A stretch of DNA of 64,000 nt from Prochlorococcus marinus str. SB (GTDB lineage Bacteria; Cyanobacteriota; Cyanobacteriia; PCC-6307; Cyanobiaceae): NCBI RefSeq assembly GCF_000760115.1, contig NZ_JNAS01000002.1, positions 744,001 to 808,000 of the forward strand, given 5' to 3'. This document shows, one piece after another, positions 39,000 to 47,765 of this stretch. A program made the position numbers and the translations under genes. The notes under the pieces are model-generated. The model was not told where the DNA came from and made no database searches. It worked only from the letters and a program-made list of their open reading frames with translations. Every line of letters begins with the position of its first letter. Positions within the stretch are counted from its first letter, which is position 1.

Positions 39000-39557
39000 A
39001 TGTCATATTCCTTAAATTCAACATTATTGCTGACAATTCTCTTGGCCATAGGTTTATTTTTTTTTCTTAGGGCTTCCAGTAAAGATAGAACAACTATCGT
39101 TGAGATCTCATCTTCTCAGCAGCCTATTAAAGTTTTAAATAGTTTATGTGAATGGCTTAACTTGAGGGGATGGAAGCAAACAGGAGGAGATTTTGAACAA
39201 AGAATTTTAATATTCAAGGGTCAAGTTGTTTCTAGTAAATTTTTAGCAATTTTTTTAGGTTTTCTTGGCGGTTTTGGTTCTTGTGCTTTGGGATTAGTAA
39301 TTATTCAAATATATCCTGAATTGGGTTGGTGGCCTATTCTTTTGGGATTAATTGGTGGACCTTTGTCTGGAATTGTTTATTTTAAAAAATCAGCAAGAGA
39401 GGAGAAATTTGAATTAAGGTTGATCAACGAAAATGAAAATGATTCAACTTTCATGAGACTAAGAGCACATAGGGATGAATTAATCTCTTTAGAAAATGAA
39501 CTTGGAGAAAAACTTCAATTGAAAAGTGATGGTTCCTTATTTAAAACACCTATTTAA
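39000..39557 (+). CDS. CCB2/CCB4-like cytochrome b6f cofactor assembly protein
   Basis: A 185-residue membrane protein. The N-terminal membrane segment (residues 6-24) is followed by FLRASSKDRTT, the family motif I associate with DUF2930/CCB2-CCB4 proteins. Two more hydrophobic segments lie at about 80-100 and 108-125, and the soluble C-terminus has FMRLRAHRDELISLE. CCB proteins attach heme ci to cytochrome b6 of the b6f complex on the stromal side. The match is from memory of motif and topology; the gene is divergent from the RNase D-like gene and converges on hemF. Confidence 0.65.
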   Translation: MSYSLNSTLLLTILLAIGLFFFLRASSKDRTTIVEISSSQQPIKVLNSLCEWLNLRGWKQTGGDFEQRILIFKGQVVSSKFLAIFLGFLGGFGSCALGLVIIQIYPELGWWPILLGLIGGPLSGIVYFKKSAREEKFELRLINENENDSTFMRLRAHRDELISLENELGEKLQLKSDGSLFKTPI

Positions 39558-39585
39558 GATACTTTAAAATTTTATTAGATAATTT

Positions 39586-40614
39586 TTAATCAAAAATATT
39601 ATTCTCTATACAGAATTTCTCTAACTCTTTATCATTTAACCAATCTTGGGGTTTTGTAAAAATTGAAGTGAGAAATTCCTCTCGAGAACCCTTTTTAGCT
39701 TTATATCCGTATTCCCATCTAGCTAAAGGCGGCAAGGACATTAATATAGATTCAGTTCTACCATTTGTTTGTAGTCCAAAAATCGTCCCTCTATCCCAAA
39801 CTAAATTGAATTCGACATATCTACCTCTTCGATATAGCTGAAATTCTCTTTCCTTCGATGAATATGTTTGAGAAGCTCTTTTTTCAATAATGGGCAAATA
39901 TGAAGGGAGGAATGCTTGCCCACAATTTTCGGCTAAAGAAAATAAATTATCCCAATTTAAATTAGATCTGCCAATATTTTGTGAAGATTTTGATGCCTCT
40001 CCATTGTGATTATTTCCTTTATAAATATTGCCTGAACCATCTTGATAATCATAAAAAATACCTCCTATGCCTCTAGATTCATTTCTATGCTTCAAGAAGA
40101 AATATTCATCACACCATGGTTTGAAAACTTTATGCAAATCTTTACTAACATTCTCACAAGCTTTTTTATGTTCGTTATGAAAATTCCTTACATCAGAAAG
40201 ATAAGGATAAAAAGGGGTTAAGTCTGCACCTCCCCCAAACCACCAAACAGGACCAGCTTCGAAATATCGATAATTCAGATGAACTGTAGGAATAAAGGGA
40301 TTCTTAGGATGCAACACCATAGAAGTTCCCGTAGCAAACCATTCATGACCTTTTGCTTCGGGTCTTTGAGAGATTATAGATTGAGGTAATTCTTTTCCCT
40401 GTACTTCCGAGAAATTTACTCCTGCTTGTTCAAAAATAGAACCATTTTTCAATACTCTTGATTTTCCTCCGCCACCTTCGTCTCTTAGCCAGGATTCTTC
40501 TGTAAATTTCCCTTTGCCATCTATATTTTCAAGCCCTGAACAAATTTTGTCTTGTAGAGTTAATAAGAGATTTTTAGTTTTTTCTCTCGAGTTTTTAGGA
40601 GGTTCTTTCAACAT
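39586..40614 (-). CDS. hemF: Oxygen-dependent coproporphyrinogen III oxidase
   Basis: A 342-residue aerobic enzyme that makes protoporphyrinogen IX precursors for heme and chlorophyll. Family marks are [20 protein letters not shown], then [16 protein letters not shown], the loop [20 protein letters not shown] and [20 protein letters not shown] near the end. Length is normal. It is the oxygen-using form, as expected in a phototroph of oxic water. No operon partner; divergent from mrp across 159 bases, which hold a short GGG/CCC hairpin but no gene. Confidence 0.96.
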   Translation of the reverse strand: MLKEPPKNSREKTKNLLLTLQDKICSGLENIDGKGKFTEESWLRDEGGGGKSRVLKNGSIFEQAGVNFSEVQGKELPQSIISQRPEAKGHEWFATGTSMVLHPKNPFIPTVHLNYRYFEAGPVWWFGGGADLTPFYPYLSDVRNFHNEHKKACENVSKDLHKVFKPWCDEYFFLKHRNESRGIGGIFYDYQDGSGNIYKGNNHNGEASKSSQNIGRSNLNWDNLFSLAENCGQAFLPSYLPIIEKRASQTYSSKEREFQLYRRGRYVEFNLVWDRGTIFGLQTNGRTESILMSLPPLARWEYGYKAKKGSREEFLTSIFTKPQDWLNDKELEKFCIENNIFD

Positions 40615-40773
40615 GTATTTAGTAAATCTTGAAGAAAAAATTTTTTTTGGTTAATTATAAGTTTCTCTTTATAATTTCTCTTAGGGGGTCCCTATTGCCT
40701 ATTATTTGATAGTTCGACATAGTTCTTAATCTTTTAAACAGTCGACTACCTTGCCAAAATATTTAAAAATTTA

Positions 40774-41844
40774 ATGACCACAATAGAAGATGCGAATTTT
40801 GCTTTACAAAAAGTTCTAGATGCTGGATCACAGAAAAATGTAATTGAATTAGCTTGGATTAAAAATGTAAGAGTAACTATACCAAGAGTAATCGTAACAT
40901 TATCATTACCATCGTTTGCTAATTCTCAGAGAAATAGAATTGTAAAAGAGGTTAGAGAAGTACTACTGGATTTTCAAGATATTGATGATGTTCAAATAGA
41001 GGTAGATAATAATTCTTCCAAAACAGAATCTCAAAATCAAAGTAATGCTCCTGAATTGCAGAAGATTGATGGGATTCGGCACATCATAGCTGTTAGCAGT
41101 GGTAAAGGTGGAGTTGGAAAAAGTACCATTGCAGTTAATCTCGCTTGTTCTCTAGCTAAATTAGGCTTAAAAACTGGTTTGCTGGATGCGGATATTTATG
41201 GACCTAATACTCCCTCAATGATGGGAGTTGCCGAACAGAATCCAAAGGTTACGGAAGGTAGTGGCAGTGATCAAAGGTTAATACCAATAAATAAATATGG
41301 AATTTCTTTGGTATCAATGGGTTTCCTCATAGAAGAAGGTCAGCCAGTTATATGGAGAGGACCAATGCTTAATAGTATTATCCGACAATTTTTATACCAA
41401 GTTGAATGGAAGAATCTTGATTTTTTGGTTATTGACTTGCCTCCAGGAACAGGAGATGCTCAAATATCTCTTTCTCAATCTGTGCCTATTTCTGGAGCTA
41501 TAGTTGTCACTACTCCTCAACAGGTATCTTTGCAAGATGCAAGGAGAGGATTAGCAATGTTTAAACAACTCGGAGTACCTTTACTGGGAATCGTAGAAAA
41601 TATGTCAGTATTTATTCCGCCAGATATGCCAGGCAAAAAATATGAAATTTTTGGTAAAGGTGGTGGACGAACATTAGCTAATGAAAATGACTTACCATTA
41701 TTAGCTCAAATTCCTATTGAAATCCCTCTCGTTGATGATAGTAATAAAGGTATACCAATCTCAGTAAGTCAGCCCCATACAGAAAGTTCTGTTGTATTTG
41801 GTAATTTAGCTCAATTAATTAAGAATCAATTTGTCAATATTTAA
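40774..41844 (+). CDS. mrp: Iron-sulfur cluster carrier ATPase Mrp/ApbC
   Basis: A 356-residue P-loop protein. An N-terminal MIP18/DUF59 domain covers residues 1-85. The deviant Walker A is SSGKGGVGKSTIAVNLA near residues 108-124, then LLDADIYGPNTPSM and the DLPPGTGDAQISLSQ block. It loads and transfers [4Fe-4S] clusters. The CxxC that bridges the dimer in many homologues is not obvious here: the usual position reads IVENMSVFIPPDMPG, with no cysteine pair, as I also expect in other marine picocyanobacteria. The next gene starts right at the stop. Confidence 0.92.
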   Translation: MTTIEDANFALQKVLDAGSQKNVIELAWIKNVRVTIPRVIVTLSLPSFANSQRNRIVKEVREVLLDFQDIDDVQIEVDNNSSKTESQNQSNAPELQKIDGIRHIIAVSSGKGGVGKSTIAVNLACSLAKLGLKTGLLDADIYGPNTPSMMGVAEQNPKVTEGSGSDQRLIPINKYGISLVSMGFLIEEGQPVIWRGPMLNSIIRQFLYQVEWKNLDFLVIDLPPGTGDAQISLSQSVPISGAIVVTTPQQVSLQDARRGLAMFKQLGVPLLGIVENMSVFIPPDMPGKKYEIFGKGGGRTLANENDLPLLAQIPIEIPLVDDSNKGIPISVSQPHTESSVVFGNLAQLIKNQFVNI

Positions 41845-41847
41845 TTG

Positions 41848-43116
41848 ATGTTTAAAAGAATTTCCTTATTAAATAACAGAGGATTTTTACAAAAAAAAGA
41901 CAACTTTAATAGAGGTTTTTTACTCTCTCCACTACTTCTTATTCCTCTTTTTTTAGTCATTATTTCCGGTTTTTTAATAAAAAGTATTCAGGGTGATTTT
42001 TTAGTATCGAATTATTTAAGTCATATCCTAACTGGTTTTTTAGGTTATTTTTTAGGATTTTTTATTTCTTATATACCCTTAGAGAGAATTAGAAAGTATG
42101 TGGTTCCATTTTATTTGTGTACTTTAATATCCTTATTACTAATTTATTTTTTTGGGATTTCAGTTTCTGGAGCCCAAAGATGGTTAAACTTGGGCATTTT
42201 TTCTTTTCAGCCTTCAGAAGTAGCTAAACTTAGTACTGTATTAACGCTTGCTTTAGTACTCGACAAAAAAATAATCTTAACAATAAGAGATTTAGTATTG
42301 CCCTTATTATTAGTAGTTATTCCTTGGTTATTAATTTTCTTTCAACCGGACTTAGGCACCTCTTTAGTTTTACTTGTTTTGACAAGTGTGATGTTCTATT
42401 GGTCGCAAATGCCAATAGAGTGGATTTTGATATTAGTGTTTTGTATTATCACATCTATATTTTATCTAACCTTACCAACTATTCTTATTTTCTGGATTCC
42501 AGTTATAGGATATCTTGCTTATAGATCTTCAAAAAAGAAAATTATTTTTTCTGCTATCGCTATTTCGTTCCATTTAATAGTGGCAAAATTGACACCAATC
42601 TTGTGGCAATATGGTTTAAAAGAATATCAAAAAGATAGATTAGTTTTATTTTTAGATCCAAATAGAGATCCATTAGGTGGCGGATATCATTTGATACAGA
42701 GTCAAATTGCAATTGGTTCAGGAGGATTATTTGGGACTGGTTTGCTACAAGGTAAACTGACTAATTTGCAATTTATACCTGAACAACATACTGATTTTAT
42801 ATTTAGTGCTTTAGGGGAAGAATTAGGCTTTGTGGGTTGCACTACAGTTTTATTTTTGTTCTTTTTTTTGATAAAAAAACTTATTAATACTGCATCAATT
42901 GCTAGGACTAACTTTGAATCTTTAATTGTTATTGGAATAGCCTCAATATTTATATTTCAAATAATTATTAACTTATTCATGACTATTGGATTAGGGCCAG
43001 TTACTGGGATTCCCCTTCCTTTTATGAGCTATGGTCGAACGTCATTGGTGACTAATTTTATATCTATTGGATTCGTTTTATCTATATTGAAACGTTCTAG
43101 ATCACTAAGAAGTTGA
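41848..43116 (+). CDS. rodA: SEDS-family cell wall polymerase, RodA-like
   Basis: A 422-residue protein with about ten membrane segments. SEDS motifs are SGAQRWLNLGIFSFQPSEVA, LLIFFQPDLGTSLV, and the loop IAIGSGGLFGTGLLQGKLT, then FIPEQHTDFIFSALGEELGF. RodA polymerises glycan strands for elongation with PBP2 and MreBCD, whose genes are at the start of this window. Residue pattern and the lack of an FtsW-type tail favour RodA. The ATG at 41848 is used; a TTG lies just before it, touching the mrp stop. The next gene overlaps by one base. Confidence 0.9.
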   Translation: MFKRISLLNNRGFLQKKDNFNRGFLLSPLLLIPLFLVIISGFLIKSIQGDFLVSNYLSHILTGFLGYFLGFFISYIPLERIRKYVVPFYLCTLISLLLIYFFGISVSGAQRWLNLGIFSFQPSEVAKLSTVLTLALVLDKKIILTIRDLVLPLLLVVIPWLLIFFQPDLGTSLVLLVLTSVMFYWSQMPIEWILILVFCIITSIFYLTLPTILIFWIPVIGYLAYRSSKKKIIFSAIAISFHLIVAKLTPILWQYGLKEYQKDRLVLFLDPNRDPLGGGYHLIQSQIAIGSGGLFGTGLLQGKLTNLQFIPEQHTDFIFSALGEELGFVGCTTVLFLFFFLIKKLINTASIARTNFESLIVIGIASIFIFQIIINLFMTIGLGPVTGIPLPFMSYGRTSLVTNFISIGFVLSILKRSRSLRS

Positions 43117-44480
43117 TGAAATCACTAATAACTATAAAAAAAATTCAAGAGCTTTTAATGAAGGGAGTTCAAACCATATATGTTGATGATGATACATCCA
43201 GAAGAATGTGGTGGGCTTCTTTAGAAGTTATTCAAAAAGATTTTTTATCTCAAAATTATAAACAGGGGGGGATCTGGATCGCCTCTCCTTTGCCAGCTTT
43301 TAATGATAAAAAATTTTTAAATCAACTTAATGGATGGCTTTGGTCTCCTGAGGGGTTTTCATATTTTCAAAATGAGAATGCAGGTTTTTTACCAGTCAAT
43401 AATTCAGAAAAGATAAAAAAAGATTTCGATTTAGTTAGCAATTATAAAGTCTTAAATCTTTGTCAGGAAGATGGCTATGAACCTTTTTTGATGATAATCA
43501 CCCCAAATTTTCAATGCGTATTATCAATTGTAGGAGAAAAAGATAAAAAAATTCTATTAATGAAGTGTGATGAAGAAAGCCTAAAACTTTCAATTGAATT
43601 AATGCATGCAAAATTAAATCAAGAAAATTATGAGGAGGGAGTAAAATTTCGTAATGCAATAAATAATTTAGGAAATCTTAATATTAACCATCAATTTGAA
43701 AAATTATTTTGGCCAATATTATCGGCAAAATTAGCAAATAATACGCCAAGTCACAATATACAGAATTTTGTGAAAAATGATGAAAAAAATGTGCAGATAA
43801 CTGAAGCAAAATTATTACGTGCAATTTCTCATGAAGTAAGAACTCCTTTAGCAACTATAAAAACCCTAATTAGTTCTACTTTAAAAAAATATAGAATGGA
43901 TGAATCAATAAGAAATCGTTTGATTCAAATAGATAATGAATGTAATGAACAAATTGATAGGTTTGGTTTAATCTTTAATGCAGCAGAATTAGTTAGTAAT
44001 GAAGTACCATCCTTGAATAACTTGGCGAAAATTAATTTAGCCGAAATTTTTAAAAAGCTTGCTCCTTCATGGAATGATCAATTAAATCGACGTGGGATTT
44101 CTTTAAAGATTGATATACCCAGTCAACTTCCGCAAATTTTGAGTGATTCTGAAAAATTGGAATTAATGTTAAGTGGTTTAATTAATAAAAATACTAGAGG
44201 ATTAAAAGAAGGTAGTACATTAATTTTAGAATTAAGACCAGCTGGTCAAAAACTTAAACTTCAATTAAAAGTACAAAAATTAGAAAGTAATCAAAAAGAA
44301 ATTCCAAAAAAAGATAACGGTTCTGATATTGGTCCTGTTTTAAATTGGAACCCTCAAACAGGTAGTTTACAACTTAGTCAAAATGCTACTCAAAAGTTGT
44401 TGGCCAGCTTGGGAGGGCGTGTCACACAAAGGCGTGATACAGGTTTAACAGTATTTTTTCCGATTTCAGATTCAAAATAA
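43116..44480 (+). CDS. Sensor histidine kinase with degenerate ATP-binding domain
   Basis: A 454-residue protein. An N-terminal GAF-like sensor region (residues 1-200) leads to a normal dimerisation and phospho-acceptor domain, LLRAISHEVRTPLATIKTL, with His239. The C-terminal region should be the HATPase domain, but the DxGxG G1 box and the G2 loop are missing and the N box reads LSGLINKNTRGLKEG. The end, LASLGGRVTQRRDTGLTVFF, keeps the last beta strand. No membrane segment is seen. The cyanobacterial family looks conserved in this degenerate form. Overlaps rodA by one base. Confidence 0.78.
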   Translation: MKSLITIKKIQELLMKGVQTIYVDDDTSRRMWWASLEVIQKDFLSQNYKQGGIWIASPLPAFNDKKFLNQLNGWLWSPEGFSYFQNENAGFLPVNNSEKIKKDFDLVSNYKVLNLCQEDGYEPFLMIITPNFQCVLSIVGEKDKKILLMKCDEESLKLSIELMHAKLNQENYEEGVKFRNAINNLGNLNINHQFEKLFWPILSAKLANNTPSHNIQNFVKNDEKNVQITEAKLLRAISHEVRTPLATIKTLISSTLKKYRMDESIRNRLIQIDNECNEQIDRFGLIFNAAELVSNEVPSLNNLAKINLAEIFKKLAPSWNDQLNRRGISLKIDIPSQLPQILSDSEKLELMLSGLINKNTRGLKEGSTLILELRPAGQKLKLQLKVQKLESNQKEIPKKDNGSDIGPVLNWNPQTGSLQLSQNATQKLLASLGGRVTQRRDTGLTVFFPISDSK

Positions 44481-44559
44481 AATGAGAAAAAGGTTTCCAT
44501 ATATTAAATAATGTAGAAAATTTCTTTTAAATTTATAATTTTGCAAAATATGAATGCTA

Positions 44560-44575
44560 ATTTCTTATAAGAAAT
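44560..44575. promoter_or_regulatory. 16-bp perfect palindrome upstream of psaD
   Basis: ATTTCTTATAAGAAAT reads the same on both strands and ends 15 bases before the psaD ATG. A dimeric regulator could bind here, or the RNA could form a small hairpin near the start. TTATAA in the centre could also serve as a -10 element. No RpaB-type HLR1 repeat is seen nearby. Confidence 0.4.
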
Positions 44576-44590
44576 AACTCAAAATCAAGG

Positions 44591-45013
44591 ATGACTGAAA
44601 CTTTAGTTGGTCAATTTCCAAAGCATATAGGAAGTACTGGGGGTTTATTAAACTCAGCAGAAACCGAAGAAAAATATGCAATTGTATGGAAAAGTTCCAA
44701 GGAACAAGCCTTTGAATTGCCAACCGGTGGAGCTGCTATTATGCATGAAGGTGATAATCTAATGTACTTTGCAAGAAAAGAACAATGCCTTGCATTAGGG
44801 ACACAATTAAGAGCTTTCAAACCAAGAATTGAAGATTTTAAAATCTACCGAATTTTCCCAGGAGGGGATATTGAATTTTTACACCCAAAAGATGGTGTTT
44901 TCTCTGAAAAAGTAAATGAAGGCAGAGAGAAAGTAGGACATAATCCAAGAAGAATAGGTGAGAATCCAAATCCAGCTGGTTTGAAATTTACAACTAAGAA
45001 TACTTTTGATTAA
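44591..45013 (+). CDS. psaD: Photosystem I subunit II PsaD
   Basis: A 140-residue stromal subunit that docks ferredoxin on photosystem I and holds PsaC. Family blocks are [30 protein letters not shown] and the end part [19 protein letters not shown], with the C-terminal clamp [16 protein letters not shown]. Standard length. Codon use and composition are those of a strongly expressed gene. It stands alone, with a perfect palindrome just upstream of its start. psaC is encoded 29 kb away. Confidence 0.97.
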   Translation: MTETLVGQFPKHIGSTGGLLNSAETEEKYAIVWKSSKEQAFELPTGGAAIMHEGDNLMYFARKEQCLALGTQLRAFKPRIEDFKIYRIFPGGDIEFLHPKDGVFSEKVNEGREKVGHNPRRIGENPNPAGLKFTTKNTFD

Positions 45014-45072
45014 CTTCCATAAAGTTGATATAAAAGAAGAAAATAATTATAATTTGGGTTGACATTACTAAT

Positions 45073-46593
45073 ATGATCAGCTCACAAAAAGATAGTTTTT
45101 TAAAGGCTTATAAAGAAGGTAAAAATTTTATACCTATCATTCAAACTTGGCCAGCAGACTTAGAGACTCCATTGTCGACTTGGTTAAAATTATCCTCAAA
45201 AGATTCCCATGGTGTTTTTCTTGAATCTGTTGAAGGTGGGGAAAGTTTGGGTAGGTGGAGTATTGTTGCTACTAGACCTCTTTGGGAAGCCGTTTGTTAT
45301 GGAGAAGAAATAGTTAAAACTTGGAATAATGGCAAAACGGAAACTCATAGAGGTGATCCTTTTGATATCTTAAAAAGTTGGACAAAGGAATATAAGTCAA
45401 CCGTGCTTGATGACTTACCATCAATTGGACAGTTATATGGCTCTTGGGGTTATGAATTAATAAATCGGATAGAACCAAGCGTTCCAATAAATGCAATATC
45501 AGACAATAATATCCCTTATGGTTCATGGATGTTTTTTGATCAATTAGTTGTTTTTGATCAAATAAAAAGATGTATTACTGCAGTGGTTTATGCAGATACC
45601 ACTTCTTCAAAAGAGTCTTCGATTGAAGAGTTGTATCTATACTCAATTTCTAAAATTCAGAAAACTAGAAATTTAATGAGAGTTCCTCTAAAAGAAGATG
45701 AGTTTTTAAATTGGAATGAAAATGAGAATCTGAATTTAGATCTAGAAAGTAATTGGAAGAAAAAAGATTTTGAGGGTGCAGTTCTCTCTGCAAAAGAATA
45801 CATAAAAAAGGGAGATATCTTCCAAATAGTTATAAGTCAAAGATTCCAAACTCAAGTCAATAATGATCCCTTTAATTTATATAGAAGTTTGAGGATGGTT
45901 AATCCATCTCCATACATGTCATTTTTTGATTTTGGCTCATGGTACTTAATAGGTTCAAGTCCTGAAGTAATGGTTAAAGCCAAAAAAAATAAAAATAGTC
46001 AGATTGTTGCAAGCTTAAGACCAATAGCTGGCACAAGACCAAGAGGTATTGATAATCAACAAGACTTGGAATTAGAAAAGGATTTATTAAAAGATCCAAA
46101 AGAGATAGCTGAGCATGTAATGCTTATTGATCTTGGAAGAAATGATCTTGGAAGAGTTTGTGAAATTGGTACCGTAAGGGTTAAGGATTTAATGGTTATT
46201 GAGAAATATTCACATGTTATGCATATAGTTAGTGAAGTTGAGGGAATCTTAAAAAACAATGCTGATGTATGGGATTTGCTCAAAGCATCTTTTCCCGCAG
46301 GGACAGTGACTGGTGCACCAAAAATAAGAGCTATGCAATTAATTAACCACTTTGAAAAAGATGCTAGAGGACCTTATGCTGGTGTTTACGGATCTATTGA
46401 TATTAATGGTGCATTAAATACAGCAATTACGATAAGGACTATGATAGTTAAACCCTTAAAAGATGGTAAATATAATGTTTCAGTGCAAGCAGGAGCTGGA
46501 ATAGTTGCTGATTCTTTTCCTGAAAATGAATATCAAGAGACAATAAATAAAGCGAAGGGGATACTAAAAGCATTAGCCTGTTTGGATAAATAA
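45073..46593 (+). CDS. trpE: Anthranilate synthase component I
   Basis: A 506-residue chorismate-binding enzyme, first step of tryptophan synthesis. The N-terminal regulatory motif FLESVEGGESLGRWS corresponds to the tryptophan-inhibition site (LLES), which favours TrpE over PabB. The catalytic part has VISQRF, then SPEVMVKA, RPIAGTRPRG, LIDLGRNDLGRVC and FPAGTVTGAPKIRAMQL. It uses ammonia from a separate glutaminase TrpG, not seen here. gshA starts directly at its stop codon, so the two are probably on one message. Confidence 0.94.
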   Translation: MISSQKDSFLKAYKEGKNFIPIIQTWPADLETPLSTWLKLSSKDSHGVFLESVEGGESLGRWSIVATRPLWEAVCYGEEIVKTWNNGKTETHRGDPFDILKSWTKEYKSTVLDDLPSIGQLYGSWGYELINRIEPSVPINAISDNNIPYGSWMFFDQLVVFDQIKRCITAVVYADTTSSKESSIEELYLYSISKIQKTRNLMRVPLKEDEFLNWNENENLNLDLESNWKKKDFEGAVLSAKEYIKKGDIFQIVISQRFQTQVNNDPFNLYRSLRMVNPSPYMSFFDFGSWYLIGSSPEVMVKAKKNKNSQIVASLRPIAGTRPRGIDNQQDLELEKDLLKDPKEIAEHVMLIDLGRNDLGRVCEIGTVRVKDLMVIEKYSHVMHIVSEVEGILKNNADVWDLLKASFPAGTVTGAPKIRAMQLINHFEKDARGPYAGVYGSIDINGALNTAITIRTMIVKPLKDGKYNVSVQAGAGIVADSFPENEYQETINKAKGILKALACLDK

Positions 46594-47712
46594 ATGAGTC
46601 AAAATAATCTTTATAAGGGTTTTGAGGTGGAACTTTTCACAGGTTCTTTAACTTCTCATATTGGTGTTTCGGCTGAAATTGAGAAAACATTTCCTGATTT
46701 TGTAAAAGAGCCAGATAACAGAAACGTTGAATACATAACAACACCAGAAAAAGACTACAACTCTTTATATGAGAAATTATTAATTCCTAGACAAAAGTTG
46801 AGACGGTGGCTAAACAAAAAAGAGTTAACAATCATTCCTTCATCCACTCTTTGTTTTAAACACGATATTCAATTTCAAAGATCTGATATTGATAATGCTT
46901 ATCATCAATTTATACAAGATAATTATGGAACCTCAATTGCAACTTCCAGCGTACATATAAACTTAGGAATAGATGATTTAGAAAAGCTTTTTGCAGCTAT
47001 TAGACTAACAAGATCTGAGGCTGCTTTATATCTATCTCTAAGTGCTAGTTCACCTTTTTTAAATAATAAAATTACGGAGAATCACTCTCAGAGATGGATA
47101 CAGTTTCCTAAAACACCAAGTAAAGTGCCTTTTTTTGTAAATCATAATTCCTATATCGATTGGATCGAGGAAAATATAGCCAATAATAATATGCAAAATA
47201 TTAGGCATTTTTGGTCTTCAATCCGACCAAATGGTCCCCAAAGACCTTTAATTCTTGATCGTCTGGAATTAAGAATTTGTGATTTTGTTTATGATATTAA
47301 CTTGCTTTTAGGGATAACAGCCATGATAGAACTAAGGATTCAACATCTTTTTGAAAATATTGATAGCTTAGATCCTTTGAATGCCAGTTTTTTTTCTATT
47401 GATAAATTATCAGAAATATGTGATCAAAATGAAACTAATGCTGCTAAAAATAGTCTGAATTCAGAATTAATTAACTGGCAAGATGGTAAAAAAGTTATTT
47501 GTAGAGAATGGATTCAAAACTTATTATCAGATTTGTCATCCACAGCAGAAAATTTTGGTATGAAACATCTCTTAGATCCTATTTATAAAGTCCTTGAAGA
47601 GGGTAATCAATCTATGAAATGGATAAATCAATATGAAAAAGGTTTTTCTATTGAGCAAATAATGAAAATTTCTATCGAAGATATGATAAGGAGTGAGGCC
47701 AATAATGTTTGA
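46594..47712 (+). CDS. gshA: Glutamate-cysteine ligase, cyanobacterial type
   Basis: A 372-residue enzyme for the first step of glutathione synthesis. It opens with KGFEVELFTGSLTSHIGVSA, with the blocks NRNVEYITTPEKDY, ATSSVHINLG and RPNGPQRPLILDRLELRICD. This is the short cyanobacterial family, distinct from the E. coli form. Glutathione protects against oxygen stress from photosynthesis. The ATG follows the trpE stop with no gap. The pathway partner gshB is not in the window. Confidence 0.93.
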   Translation: MSQNNLYKGFEVELFTGSLTSHIGVSAEIEKTFPDFVKEPDNRNVEYITTPEKDYNSLYEKLLIPRQKLRRWLNKKELTIIPSSTLCFKHDIQFQRSDIDNAYHQFIQDNYGTSIATSSVHINLGIDDLEKLFAAIRLTRSEAALYLSLSASSPFLNNKITENHSQRWIQFPKTPSKVPFFVNHNSYIDWIEENIANNNMQNIRHFWSSIRPNGPQRPLILDRLELRICDFVYDINLLLGITAMIELRIQHLFENIDSLDPLNASFFSIDKLSEICDQNETNAAKNSLNSELINWQDGKKVICREWIQNLLSDLSSTAENFGMKHLLDPIYKVLEEGNQSMKWINQYEKGFSIEQIMKISIEDMIRSEANNV

Positions 47713-47765
47713 TTATTTAAATAAACATTTGATCTGAACATTTTTACTTGTGACATAATGATTAT

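Noticed and set aside
40682..40694. Short TAGGG/CCCTA hairpin between hemF and mrp
   Set aside because: Five base pairs with a three-base loop and no T tract; too weak to call a terminator or regulatory element.
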